This document shows, piece after piece, positions 46,852 through 57,686 of a DNA stretch of 64,000 nt. Both the position numbers and the translations under genes were made by a program. The notes under the pieces are model-generated. The model searched no databases and had not been told where the DNA came from. It worked only from the letters and a program-made list of their open reading frames with translations. Numbering within the stretch: position 1 is the stretch's first letter; every line of letters starts with the position of its first letter. This stretch comes from Dendrobium chrysotoxum. Its lineage: Eukaryota > Streptophyta > Magnoliopsida > Asparagales > Orchidaceae. Location of the stretch: positions 20,356,764 through 20,420,763 of the forward strand of contig CM034310.1 in NCBI GenBank assembly GCA_019925795.1, given 5' to 3'.

Positions 46852-48472
46852 TAGTGGGTGTGTGGGCTTAAGAGTAATTGCTTGTATGTGTGAATGATAT
46901 GCATTTGGTTGAAATATGCTTAGATTTTCTTTGATCTAAGTTACTCACTACATACGCCATTACATGTGTTGATCAAGTAATAAATGATATGATAGATTGT
47001 CGATCTCATAAGGAGGTGTTATGCTAATATGAAAATGAACTAATACTGTTTATTATAGCTACAATATTTATCCTACAAAGAAAACCAGGGTTGGGATTCT
47101 ATCTCCAGTTAAATATGCAGTAAAAAAGAAAAATACTTATTGACTAAATATTTTGGACAAGTGACTATGAATTACCTAAGTTTTTCTAAGTAAACTCTTC
47201 TATATTTGATATAGATCAAAGTATATGCATCCCTAGATCTCTGTCGAGATTGTATGGATGTTAAGGGAGATTTATGGACTTCCTATAATTGTTATATCTC
47301 CATAGAACCTAGAACACTAAACATCTTATGTCTAGGAATGCAAGAGCTCCATTTTAATTTTCCTAATTATTCTAATATCCCACCGTCAAATCAATATATC
47401 ACACCAAATTTTAACTACACACATGATCATTATTTACATTAAATTAAGAATGGAAGATATTGAAAACACCTTTATTCATTTAAAGCACAATATTCTATAT
47501 TTGTACTTGCATAAGTTTCACATCATTAGCCCAAAACTAGAAAATTAGCCAGCCATGAAAATAAAAGAGAATAATTTAGAATGCATTATTTGTATATAAG
47601 AGAAAGTATAAGAGTAAAAGTGCAATTAGATGTCACCAAGATAATACAAATGCACTTTCCACACTCTTTTATCCTCCAAATATCTAAATGCTTACAATAA
47701 GATATGCTAATAATCTCTAAATATAGTATCTTTGTAGTGTATTTCTCTCCTCTGGCCTCCTTTAGACTTGACTCTAAGGTGGCACTACACTTAAGAATAT
47801 AAGAATTATAAGAGTGTGATTGTCCCCTCTTACAAAAATGACAGAATCTCCCACTAAAATGAATTGAAAAGCTATTTATACTAGTACAGAAATAGACTCA
47901 GGAACCATGTACTTGACAGGTTAGTGCTACAACATTTTAGAAGGAACTAGTGCCTCGGTGCTACTGGGGTTACTTCAGTGCGGTGTTGGACTAAACTGGT
48001 GCATCTATTGGTTGAAACGATGCATCTATTATATGAGTCAGCATGGCTCCTCATTTTGGCAACTTCTTTGCCATGGCATTGAAAAAGTTGAGCACTACAA
48101 TGCTTGAATGTGCTCCCCAAAGCTGCGGCATGGTATAGTTTGGTACTCCAGTGTTTGGACGATAGAGTGAATTGCACTGCAATGCTATCATTTGGTGCTG
48201 CAACATCATAGGTGCTGCTGCGCTGAGCTTGATTCCACTGGGGTGCTAACTTTTATAGAAATTCTAGAGGTTCCATTGATATAATGTTGGATCATGAAAT
48301 TAAAGCATTGTGAATGATAAAGCTACGGCGCTTACATTTGAAGTAGTACGGAGCTAGCTTAATTCTTATGAAAGTTTTATCTTGCCTGAGATATTATTAC
48401 ACAATAATAAATAAAATTAATATTTTTATCAATATTTGAGATAGTAAAACACTATAAAATTTACATTTAATA
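46852..48472 (-). mobile_element. Probable solo LTR inserted in F's RNase H
   Basis: A 1621-bp insert splits F between GGATAC and TCATTAATC; F's RNase H (SLISWLAKN) continues after it. The flanking 5-mers are GATAC (46847-46851) and GACAC (48473-48477), one mismatch. The termini are TA...TA, explained as decayed TG...CA. On the minus strand there is a TATAAATAG box (47872-47880 on +). No coding sequence is visible inside. Family unknown; not obviously the same LTR as the others here. Confidence 0.5.
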
Positions 48473-48740
48473 GACACTCATTAATCTCTTGGCTAGCGAA
48501 AAATAAAATTTGGCAACCCTATCCATTATAAAGGCATAATTCATAGTATCAGGAAGTTTTGTTACCCAAATTTTATAGCTAAAGAAAAAACTTATTGATT
48601 TTGATTTGTGTGTAAACCCCATACCAATCATTTGTGATAATATTAATATTATATGCATCATGAAGAACCTAATTCAACATTCACATACAAAACACATTGA
48701 TAGTTTGGAATTATTTGAATTATAGGTATTTCCCATTTTC
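48473..48740 (+). pseudogene. Old copia element F: RNase H end
   Basis: Reads SLISWLAKN, then after frameshifts KLIDFDLCVNPIPIICDN and NLIQHSHTKHIDS, matching the copia RNase H tail (LCDNTSA..NPIQHSRTKHIDIRHH). Stops after about 48725. Completes F after the 1.6-kb insert. Confidence 0.75.
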
Positions 48741-51380
48741 CTTCATAAAATAAAAAAACATATTCATTAATTTGAGCTAAATTTTGTCTGAGGTAGAATA
48801 GGGGTTATTCCTAATAACCAGTAATTTTCCAAAGGTCATTTGATGCCATCATAGCTCGTAGTTGAATCTGCAAAAATCTAGGTCATGACTTGACCTAAAT
48901 TTTTGAAAATTCATAGTAATTTCATTTCCTACTCAATCTTTGCATGCTAGGGCTCTATGGGTTCAGTGTGATAAGCGCTTTGACTTAAAATAAGCATAAA
49001 ATTAGATCATGCATAGTTTGAGAGCAAATAGCCTTTAATTGTCTATGGAATTTTTTATATTTGTCTCTAAATAGGCATGATATTAAGCTCAAACTTGGAG
49101 GGGAAGTGTTTGAGGATGTTTTCTACATTCTCCAATCTTTTTGGTCCAATTTAATGTATATCTTCTCTATAGTTGAATATTCAAGTTTGTAGGTCACCAT
49201 ATGACCTATAACTTTGATAATTCATTATACTCAGTCCATATAGAAGTCTTCTAAATTGCTATGGTTTGTTTGCATATATGCAAGGGTTAGCCAAACCAAA
49301 TTTAAAGCCCATTTGAACACCTAGGGAAAATAATTAAGGATTATTTCTAGTCAACTTAAAAAAATTCAAGGAAATTACACAAGCATCCAATAGGGATGAA
49401 ATTCAAAGCCAATAAACTTAGTGACATTATACACCCTAGGAATAAATTTGACATTGATTTGATATCATTTAACCCTAAAACTAAGTAGAACTAAAAATAG
49501 CCTTATTTTGGGCTTTAGTCTTAAAAAAATAATAATAAATCTGAATTAAATCCAATAATATAACCAAGGCTTAAATTACTCAAAATTAAATTCCTAATCA
49601 AATAAAATTAAAACACCCATCTCTAATTTTTAGAATTAATAGCAATTTGAATATTTAAAAAATTATTAATTAATTAAAAAATAATTAAAAAATATTAAAA
49701 ATACCAAAATAATTTCAAAAACTTGTAATCATCCCTAAGAGTTATCAGTGACATTTAGGGAAGATTTGAAGAGGTTTGGAGTTAATTTGGTACAAAAATA
49801 AAAAAAACTTCACTAATTAAATAATTCATTTAAATCACCAAATTTTAAAAAATCATACCTAATTATAGAAAATCTAAATGAAACAAACTCAATGGCATTA
49901 AACTCATAATTAGGTCTAATATTTATAAAATATGAAACCTCCATAATTCCATATAATTAATGAGGACTAAACTTTAATCATATTTAACTCATTAAAAATT
50001 CCAAAAATCCGAACCTATTTTAAAAAAATCTAATTTTCTTAAACTCAATTGCATGGAATCAAAAATAAATTCTATTATTTATTAAAAAGGTAAAACTTCT
50101 AAAATATAAAGTAAATTAAAAAGTCAACATAAAATCAAATATACTTAAGGACATTAATTAAAATTTCAGTAAATCCAATTAAATCTAAAAAATTTAGAAA
50201 ATTAACCAACTTAATGAACCTAAATAAATGATCAAAATGCTAATACAATTACATTAAGAAGTTTTATAGGCTGTACCCTTTGAGCTTCAGGGCTACGTAT
50301 CCTAAGGAAGCATTGTTCCTTATGCTCGCTGCTATAACGCCAAGAACCAATTAATGGAGAATCAATAGTAAGATAATAATTAACATCAAGATCAATAATA
50401 AGATAGTCACAAATTAGGATAATTTAATCTAGTAAACTAAATCAAACTTAAATCCAAATATGGTTGCTAGGAAACTTAGGCCTACAAGGCTATTATTTTA
50501 GCCTCAAAGAGGGTAAAATAAATCTCATGGCCTTGGTGCAAACAATAATGAATTAATAATAAAATGAAGCCTCATTCCCTTTGCTTGATTCCATTTAGAA
50601 GGCAAATTTGTATTGGATTTTAAGGCTTAAGGACTAAAATAGTTAATTAAAATCAAGGACTTTAGAGAACTAATAATTAATCAACTACAACATTTAAAAC
50701 TCATTTTAAAATGAACACTAAGGCATTAAAACTTAAATTTAAATTAAACTTCCATCAGCCTAAAATAAACCAAAATAATGTGTTAGAGAATTTCTAATAA
50801 CAACCAACTTAGGATATATCCAAAGCACACAGATTGTTACATACACTATAGTTTGCTTGATAGGATAACCAACTCTAGTTTTAGGGTATGCCGTTGTTCT
50901 TTTATGTCTTTTCTTTGTGTTGTGTTTTCTTCTTTCCAACGTGACATGGATTAATATGGATTTATATGTGAAATGTGTGTTGGTTGTCAAGATTTAATAT
51001 GATCAATTTTGTGATGCTTATGATGTGCTGTGATTTCTTTGTAATTAGTAATGGGTGCTAAATTTTCCTAGGTTATGAAGAAAGTAGATGTTAACTAAAT
51101 TTTCTACAGGTGGCCATGCTTATGCAAGACTATAAAAGGAGGCTAATTAAAATGTGACTTAACAAAGTTTTTTTTGCTGCTCTTTATTTCTTATCCCCCA
51201 TAAAAATTAAAAGCTTGGCTAAGTAAATGTGTTAGCTCAAAAGTGAGCGATAAAGTATATAGAAATATTTGGGATGATTTTTTATGACTTTATTAAACAA
51301 CTTAGGATAACTTGAAGGTTGTATCGAGTCTTTTAATTTTTCCTAAATATAAATTTAAAAAGGTTATGAAAGTTAATTAA
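48741..51380. other. AT-rich stretch without genes
   Basis: No coding similarity, RNA gene or element end that I can defend. Small open frames (e.g. 50760-50990 minus) have no recognisable motif. A TATA-like TATAAAAGGA lies at 51131-51140, with no ORF behind it. Probably old LTR or other repeat remains. Confidence 0.5.
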
Positions 51381-51397
51381 AGTGAAGCATTTATGCA

Positions 51398-51550
51398 CCC
51401 AATTTGGAGTTTAAAGAGGAAAGATACATCTCTTAGGGGAGAGTTTTTCATTTGGAGCCCCAAATTTGGATAACTTGGGATCTAAAGAGAAAAGAAACAT
51501 CCCTTAAGGGGGACTTTTTTTTCATTTGGAGATCCAAATCTGGAGGATCC
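51398..51550 (+). repeat. Diverged direct repeat, two copies of about 70 bp
   Basis: AAAGAGGAAAGATACATC...CATTTGGAGCCCCAAATTTGGA (51402-51470) is followed by AAAGAGAAAAGAAACATC...CATTTGGAGATCCAAATCTGGA (about 51483-51546). Each copy ends in a short palindrome (TTTGGA...TCCAAA type). The rest, 51550-52585, shows no gene. Confidence 0.6.
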
Positions 51551-52593
51551 AAGGAGCCTGAAGAAGGAAGCTGAAGAAATGAAGACAAAAATGCTTCACT
51601 TTAAAAGAACTTGTGTCATTCCATAGGTGTAAAATCTAGGTTATTGATGGTGGAGCCTGACCACCATTACATTTAACAGACCTTGAGTTGTATATTAAGT
51701 GGTATTTGCTACATGGACTTTTTGATATTTTATATTCTATTGATGATTGTTTAAATTGTTAGCGCAGTAGAAATTATATGATTTTCATAGGTTTGATAAT
51801 TGCACACCTTATTTTAGCCTAGATCTTTATAGGCTCTTAAGGACAAAAAGGATTTTTCTACTTATAACTAAATAAAACTAATCAAGCTCACATAGAAAAA
51901 TGAATACTCTAAAGAAGTAAGCCCAAGTACACTAGCGGTTTTTCATGCATCATATCTTTCTTTCTCTCCTTATTTAGGTACCTCCCTATCTACAGTTTGT
52001 GGTAGTTCACCTAACCTATTAGGGTGTAGTTCTATCTAGGGAATATTGTGCTCTCTAAGGAAAAACCTATCTTTTAAGCTTTTTTTTTAAATATCACTAC
52101 ATACCATTTTTTTCATAAAAGGTCGATTTACATACATTGCATTAGAAATAAATTAAAATAAATAAAAATTTAATTGCATCAAGCGTAAGCCCATCATTCA
52201 TAACTAAATGGACTATTTAGGAAATTCTCTAGATGTCAGCCCCAAATTCTCAAAAACATTAAAAATAGTTACCCATCTTTCATAATAACCAGATAACACA
52301 ATTTTAAAATGCCAAGATGGTTTAGCTAGCTTTTCAATCAAGGCTTACATAAGTTTAGAATTGGACTTCATTAATAAGGTTTGAGTTACTATTACATAGT
52401 GCCCAACTTATATTTAGATTTCTAGGTGAAGCCAAAATCTTAAGTCCCTAGTATTGGGAATATAATCCCAAATGTATAATAAAATATCAACTTAAACTAA
52501 ATTTTCTCTCATCCAAATTTTAAAGCCCAAGATAGGATAGAGGTAGGCATTTCTAAATTATTTCATAATCCTAAAATGCCTCATACTTCTCAT

Positions 52594-53254
52594 TAGGGGT
52601 TTCAAAAATTGACACGACCCAAAACCCGACCCGAATCCGACCTGAAAACATCCGGGTGTAGGTCAACCAGTTTATGAAATGGGTCAGGTCCAGGTTTGGA
52701 TTTCTTACCCGTTTGAAAAATGGGTCGGGTTCAGGTTGACCCGACAACCCATGGGACGACCTGTTTAACCCGAATCCCATACAACTGGCCCGTGACTCTG
52801 CCACTCCATCATCTTTGTGACTCCACGTGAATCACTGGTCAAGCAGCAAGCCCCTCGCCTCTCGTGTCTCATGCTGGAGCTCCACCTCACTTTGACTTCA
52901 CCGTCCACCGCCTTCATCGGTCCGTGTGAATCCCTGGTCAAGCCCTGCCTCACTTGACTCCGCTATCCTCTGACTCCGCCTCACTCGACTCTGACGTCTT
53001 CCGACTTCACCTCACTCAACTCTGCCATCCGTCGAATCCCCCTCACTTGACTCCGCCGTCCGTCGACTCCGCCAGTAAACCCATGCATCAGCAACTGGGC
53101 TTGCAGGTTTGCGGGTCAGGTTGGGTCAACCTGATAACCCGTGTGGGTAGGGTCCAGGTTAGAAATCCTGACCCATTTAGCTAAATAGGTTAGGTTCGGG
53201 TCAACCCATTGACCCGACTTGAACCCAACCCGTTGACCCGAATTGACACCCCTA
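52594..53254. mobile_element. Non-autonomous hAT-like element, 661 bp, 8-bp TSD
   Basis: The termini TAGGGGTTTCAA and TTGACACCCCTA are inverted repeats (TAGGGGTGTCAA type), with GGGTCGGGTTGACCCG-like subterminal repeats on both sides. A perfect 8-bp duplication CTTCTCAT flanks it (52586-52593 and 53255-53262); this length is the hAT signature. The middle (52930-53075) is a GC-rich imperfect tandem repeat of about 33 bp (CTCACTTGACTCCGCCGTCCGTCGA themes). No transposase; the frames at 52765-53184 are the repeat read as protein. Confidence 0.85.
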
Positions 53255-53262
53255 CTTCTCAT

Positions 53263-54640
53263 CATTTGGCCTTCCAAATAAGTTCTCAAAATTTGATCCA
53301 ATCCCACCTTAAAATCTAATATCTCTCCTTTCATATCACTCCTTAAAAGGTCCAAATAAAATTTTTACCATTATTCTAATTGAGAGTATTTGTAGGAAGC
53401 CTAATATGACTATGATGTAATTAACTACAAAAGATTACATTTGTAGGAGATTTAAGACCCTAGATAAAATAAACCCCATTCTATTTAGCTCCTAAATGGG
53501 ATGGGGGGAAGTTGTTCTTTTGGAAAAAAATTAAAATAAAGATGATCATTATCATCATATTCAATTGATTAACAAAAAATAATATTTTCTTTTGTTAAAA
53601 AGATATATCATTTGTTGTTATGACTTTGATTAAGAAATTAATGATAATACATCTAGATTATCATAGCTAAAAATATGATAAAAAATTATTTTGACCCTTC
53701 GAGGACATAGATAGTTCTTTCTTAAATTTAGCTACGATAATCAATGATGAAACATCCTAACTATTATAGCTAAAAATGTGATCGAACATTACTTAGACCC
53801 TTCGGGGTCATATGTAGTTCCTTCTTGAAATTAATAATGATAGTCGAGATAAATTTTATAATTTTATAATTTAAACCCTTTAGAGAATGGTCTTCTCATC
53901 TCTCAAGGTGATTTACCTTTCATAATGATATATTCAATTTCAAATTTACAAATCCCAATGTCTACATCTAAATTTTTCCAAAAATATAATCCAATTAATT
54001 ACACATTCCCAAAGTCACAAGCAACTTTCTAGCGACTCCATTGAGGAGTTTTCTTTCTCTCTATCTTAATATCGATAAAAATTTTATTACATCGATTGAA
54101 TAAGTACCTTAGTTATAAGTTGAGACTATCTTCCTTCTGTTGCTCCCTCTACCTAGTTTCTTCTTGGGTGAGTAAGGCCAACATCAAAAAGAAATAGTAA
54201 GTAAGAGAGGTGAGTGAGGGAATTTTTAATAAAATGAGGCTTTAACATCTCATGCCAAGTTAATTGGTGAAATGAGAGAGTTTACCCAATTACTTCAAAA
54301 TTTTATCACATCGTGAAAGCCCAATATGTTGAGCTCTAAAATTTGAAAAAAAAAATCAGTTAATTTAAAATCCAAATTTGCTTAAAAAAAAGTGATGAAA
54401 ATAACTCTTGGATTTCATTGCTATACATTATGCCATATTTTCTAGTGGCTTAACTTATACAAAAAAATTCTATGTTTATAAAATCACAAATGATTTTCAT
54501 GTCTTATCACTATATATTATGCTATATTCTTTGTAACTAATAAATATGATAAGAATCTAAATTGTTAATAACTTCAAACTTCCATTTTAAAATTAACTGA
54601 TCCAAATCAATTTTCTTTTAATTATAAAAAAAAGAAAATC
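53263..54640. other. AT-rich stretch without genes
   Basis: No coding signal. Two similar short segments mention-worthy only as a weak repeat: GACCCTTCGAGGACATAGATAG (about 53693) and GACCCTTCGGGGTCATATGTAG (about 53798), about 105 bp apart, each followed by TTC-TT-TTAAATT-like sequence, i.e. a diverged tandem duplication. Confidence 0.45.
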
Positions 54641-54647
54641 AATCAAA

Positions 54648-55700
54648 TGGCTGGCAAGCTAATCTTCTCGTTTAATAAAAATCTAACTATGGAGGAAATT
54701 AAGTATGGATATACTATCCAATTTAGAATGGGCTTCTAGACTTTAGAACTATTAATGGATGGGAAGAAGGTGGTAGACTTATCTGTTGAAGTCCAAAAGG
54801 ATATCTCCTTAGTAAAAGTTATTTTGGGGTTGGGGGCCGACTCCCCCATCCTCAAAATGGAGGCTATTGTTGCCCCCTTACCTGTTACATCCTCCACTAA
54901 GGAAGACAAGAAACCTATGTCAATGGTAGTAGCTGAGAAATCATCAGTATATGAGATAGGATCAAGCTTTATGATCCCCTTTACAAGAAAAAAACTAAAG
55001 GAAGAACTATTTAAGAAGGTTGAGAAAGAAAATCACTAAAGCTAGGAAAATTGTTGAGCATAAAGCCTTAGGAGAAGTAGAACCTGAGGTTGCTGAAGAG
55101 TTTCCTATCTCAGCTTCCTCCCCTCTCCTAAAGGGAAGTCTCTTCTACCCTCTCTCTACTGTAGTAGGAGAGGAGAGAGCAAGCAGGATTATCCACTCTC
55201 CAATGTGCCTGGTGGATTATTACACAAAGAAAACTCCTAGGAAGAAATTAGCTCAAAGAAAGAGGATGTTTAGAAATATCATCCACACCTTCTTTGCCTA
55301 GGCAGGTGAAAAAAAGAAGGAATATCTAAAGAAGATGAATGGGAAGATATCCTATAAATTAAAAAAAAGGAGATTTTAAAGGAAGAGAGAACTAAGGCAA
55401 GGGTCTTAACCCTTCAGTCATCCAGAGTAAGTAAGAAGTTTGTTAGGTAGCCTATTGAAAGAAATCATAGGAAACTTAGAACATAAAGAGTTTGAGATGA
55501 TGATGGATTACAATGGATATTTTCCCAACGATCCTATGCCCGTTAAGGGTAGACCTATTGATGAGGTAATTTAAGAGATTAGAGATGTTCTAAAGAAGAA
55601 AGAAGCACATAATGAATATAGAAAAGAAAGGAGAAGAAATGTTTCTAAAGGTAGAGGAAATGCAAAATCAGCTTGCTAAACTGCTGTAACCTCAGGTTGT
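54648..55700 (+). pseudogene. Unrecognised coding relic, frameshifted
   Basis: From ATG at 54648 (MAGKLIFSFNKNLTMEEIKYG) a frame runs, with one TAG at about 54738, into an open stretch to 55039. A frameshift near 55020-55035 moves it to a second open frame ending at 55301. The two halves join smoothly (RKKLKEELFKKVEK then KITKARK), so this was one protein. It is Lys/Glu-rich, with FYPLSTVVGEERASRI and CLVDYYTKKTPRKK stretches. Further broken frames to about 55700 hold a coil-like EEMQNQLAKLL, then QECMYC. I do not recognise it. A gag-like protein of an unclassified retroelement is possible; no protease or RT motif is seen next to it, and H's LTR follows at 55892. Confidence 0.5.
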
Positions 55701-55891
55701 GAGTCTTGGTCAAGAGTGCATGTATTGTATGAGTAGGGAAGAAGGGAAGAAGCAACCCTAACAACCCCAGTAATCCCAATAGTTTCTACAGTCCTTACAA
55801 AAAAAGATATCAAGAAGATGATAAAAAGCAAGTAAGGGAAACTTTAGCCCAATCCAAAGGGAGCGTATTAATTCAAAAAGGTAGAGTATAC

Positions 55892-57410
55892 TATTACGAC
55901 TCGAGCTCACGAGCTTATGCTTTCGATGATAACAAACATTATGGCTCACATATTTATATCTTCTAGTATTTTTATTCTATACTTGTTTGTGTATATACTA
56001 ACATTTCAGGAACACCATGCACCGTCAAATGAAGAATCAGAGCTCAAGATTGGGTAGAATTGGTCATGCTATAAAGAATCTGCAATACTCATTAACATAA
56101 TCTTTGATTTCTTGAGTCAAGTCATGTAAAGGTGTTTACCAGCTTGGTGATCATGCACACACACACACTCAGGGGAATAAGATTGAGCCAAAACTGGAAG
56201 TTCAATTTTTGAACTAATCATCCTGGACGATCCAATACAATCTCAAAACCCTTGCCACCATAATAATTCAGGCAAGATTTTAAGTTTCTATTTTTGGTCT
56301 AATCATCCAAGATGATTCATATTGTACTAGACAATTTATGATAATATTTCCTAAATTAATCATGTGATTAATCAATCAAATATGCTTAATTTGATATTTT
56401 GATCATAATGGATGATCTGTATATCGTATTGGATGATTTGTTCAAAATTTGTACTAATCGTTCTGGACTATCCTAAGATCGTCCAGGACTATCAGGTCAA
56501 ATTCTACACATCATCCTGGATGATCATGAGATTGTACTGGATGATTCTTGGCTACATAATTGAGTTTTTAGGGTTTTCTAAAGCCCTCTATTTAAGCACA
56601 TCATCATGGACGATCCTTTGATAATCCTGGATGATCTTTGCTGCCAGAATTAATTTTTAGGATTTTTCAAAGCCCTCTTTTTAAGCTTTCACCAAAGACA
56701 TTGTAAGAGTCTTTGGCAGCCATTAAGGCTTCATTTTTCTTGAGAAACCTTGAAGAGAGAGCCTTGAAAGGGAGAGTGGAAAGGTTAGAGTTTGAAAGAG
56801 GGAGAAGATCCTTGGAGGGGATTTCAAGAGAGTGTGGAGGGGGTTTCACACGATTGCTCTGGCATGCTTGCACCTTAGTACAATCAGATTAGGTTTGTCT
56901 TGAAAGAAGTTTTGGAAAGAAGAAGATCTCTTTGGTGTCAAAGGACCAGGTTCTTTGCCTTCACTAGGAGGGTGAAAAAGGATTCCAGGTTCTCTGCCTC
57001 ACCAAGAGGGTGAAAAGGATTTTAGGTTCTCTGCCGCTCCAGGGGAGGTGGAAGAGATTTTGTAAGGGTTTTTTCGCCTAATTGCGGGGGCTAAAGGAGA
57101 GTCATCAAAGGTTTAGTGTAATACCTAGAACTGGAGGTTCTGTGGAGTGAATGTAGGTTAGGTTGGACCGAACCACTATAAATCCAGTGTGTTCTTTCTG
57201 ATTATTTTTTGCACTTTATTTTTACTGCGATTAACTGCTTGGGTGAAATATTTGATTTATCTTTTTATTATTAATTTATTTCAATTTTGCTGTAAGATAG
57301 AAAAAGATTTTTCTTTTTGTTAAAGAAGTTTTTAAATATTCAATTCACCCCCCTTCTTGGTTAACCTCGGGAGTAGTTCTATAAGGTTTAACACCCCTTA
57401 AGAACTTTTA
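55892..57410 (+). repeat. 5' LTR of copia H
   Basis: Related to the other SIRE-like LTRs (TATGCTTTCGATGATAACAAAC near the start; GAACTTTTA at the end). Both termini have TA for TG/CA. Palindrome field 56205-56640. Two TATA-like segments, TATTTAAG (56588-56595) and TTTTTAAG about 100 bp further on, arise from a local duplication. Hairpin array 56950-57100 (TTCACTAGGAGGGTGAA). The 5 bases before it are TATAC; the right end of H is outside the window. Confidence 0.85.
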
Positions 57411-57412
57411 AG

Positions 57413-57424
57413 TGGTATCATAGC
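57413..57424 (+). promoter_or_regulatory. Primer binding site of H (tRNA-iMet)
   Basis: TGGTATCATAGC, one base off TGGTATCAGAGC, two bases after the LTR. Confidence 0.85.
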
Positions 57425-57468
57425 GGGATTCATAAATTAAGTTTTTGAAAACATTTGAATTTTGATCA

Positions 57469-57686
57469 ATGGCTAATTTTTGTAATCATAATATTATGGA
57501 AGGATATTCAATCACCTGACCACCTTTATTTGAAAATATTACTTTTGATTTTTGGAAAATTTGTATGTCTACTTTCTTAAAATTAATAGATTGTTGCATG
57601 TGGATGTTAATTCATGAAGATACTCTACACCTTCTCGTTTTGTAAATGGCATCAATACTGATATCCCTTTTTCTGAATAGAGTAGA
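57469..57686 (+). pseudogene. gag: Copia H gag, N-terminus only
   Basis: ATG at 57469: MANFCNHNIMEGYSIT, stop, PPLFENITFDFWKICMSTFLK, then frameshifted. It matches the gag starts of C and D. It is cut after a PFSEW-like stretch by element E at 57687. The remainder must lie beyond the right edge. Confidence 0.85.

Noticed and set aside
48467..48661. Minus-strand open frame
   Set aside because: Antisense of the copia F RNase H, whose motifs (IICDN, TKHIDS) read on the + strand.
52765..53184. Possible host exon (GC-rich open frames)
   Set aside because: Lies wholly inside the hAT-like element and is its imperfect tandem repeat read as protein.
54648..55700. Endogenous pararetrovirus fragment
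   Set aside because: Considered because of the Lys-rich gag/coat-like character and a CMYC motif; no movement-protein, protease or RT motif and no primer site nearby, so not supported.
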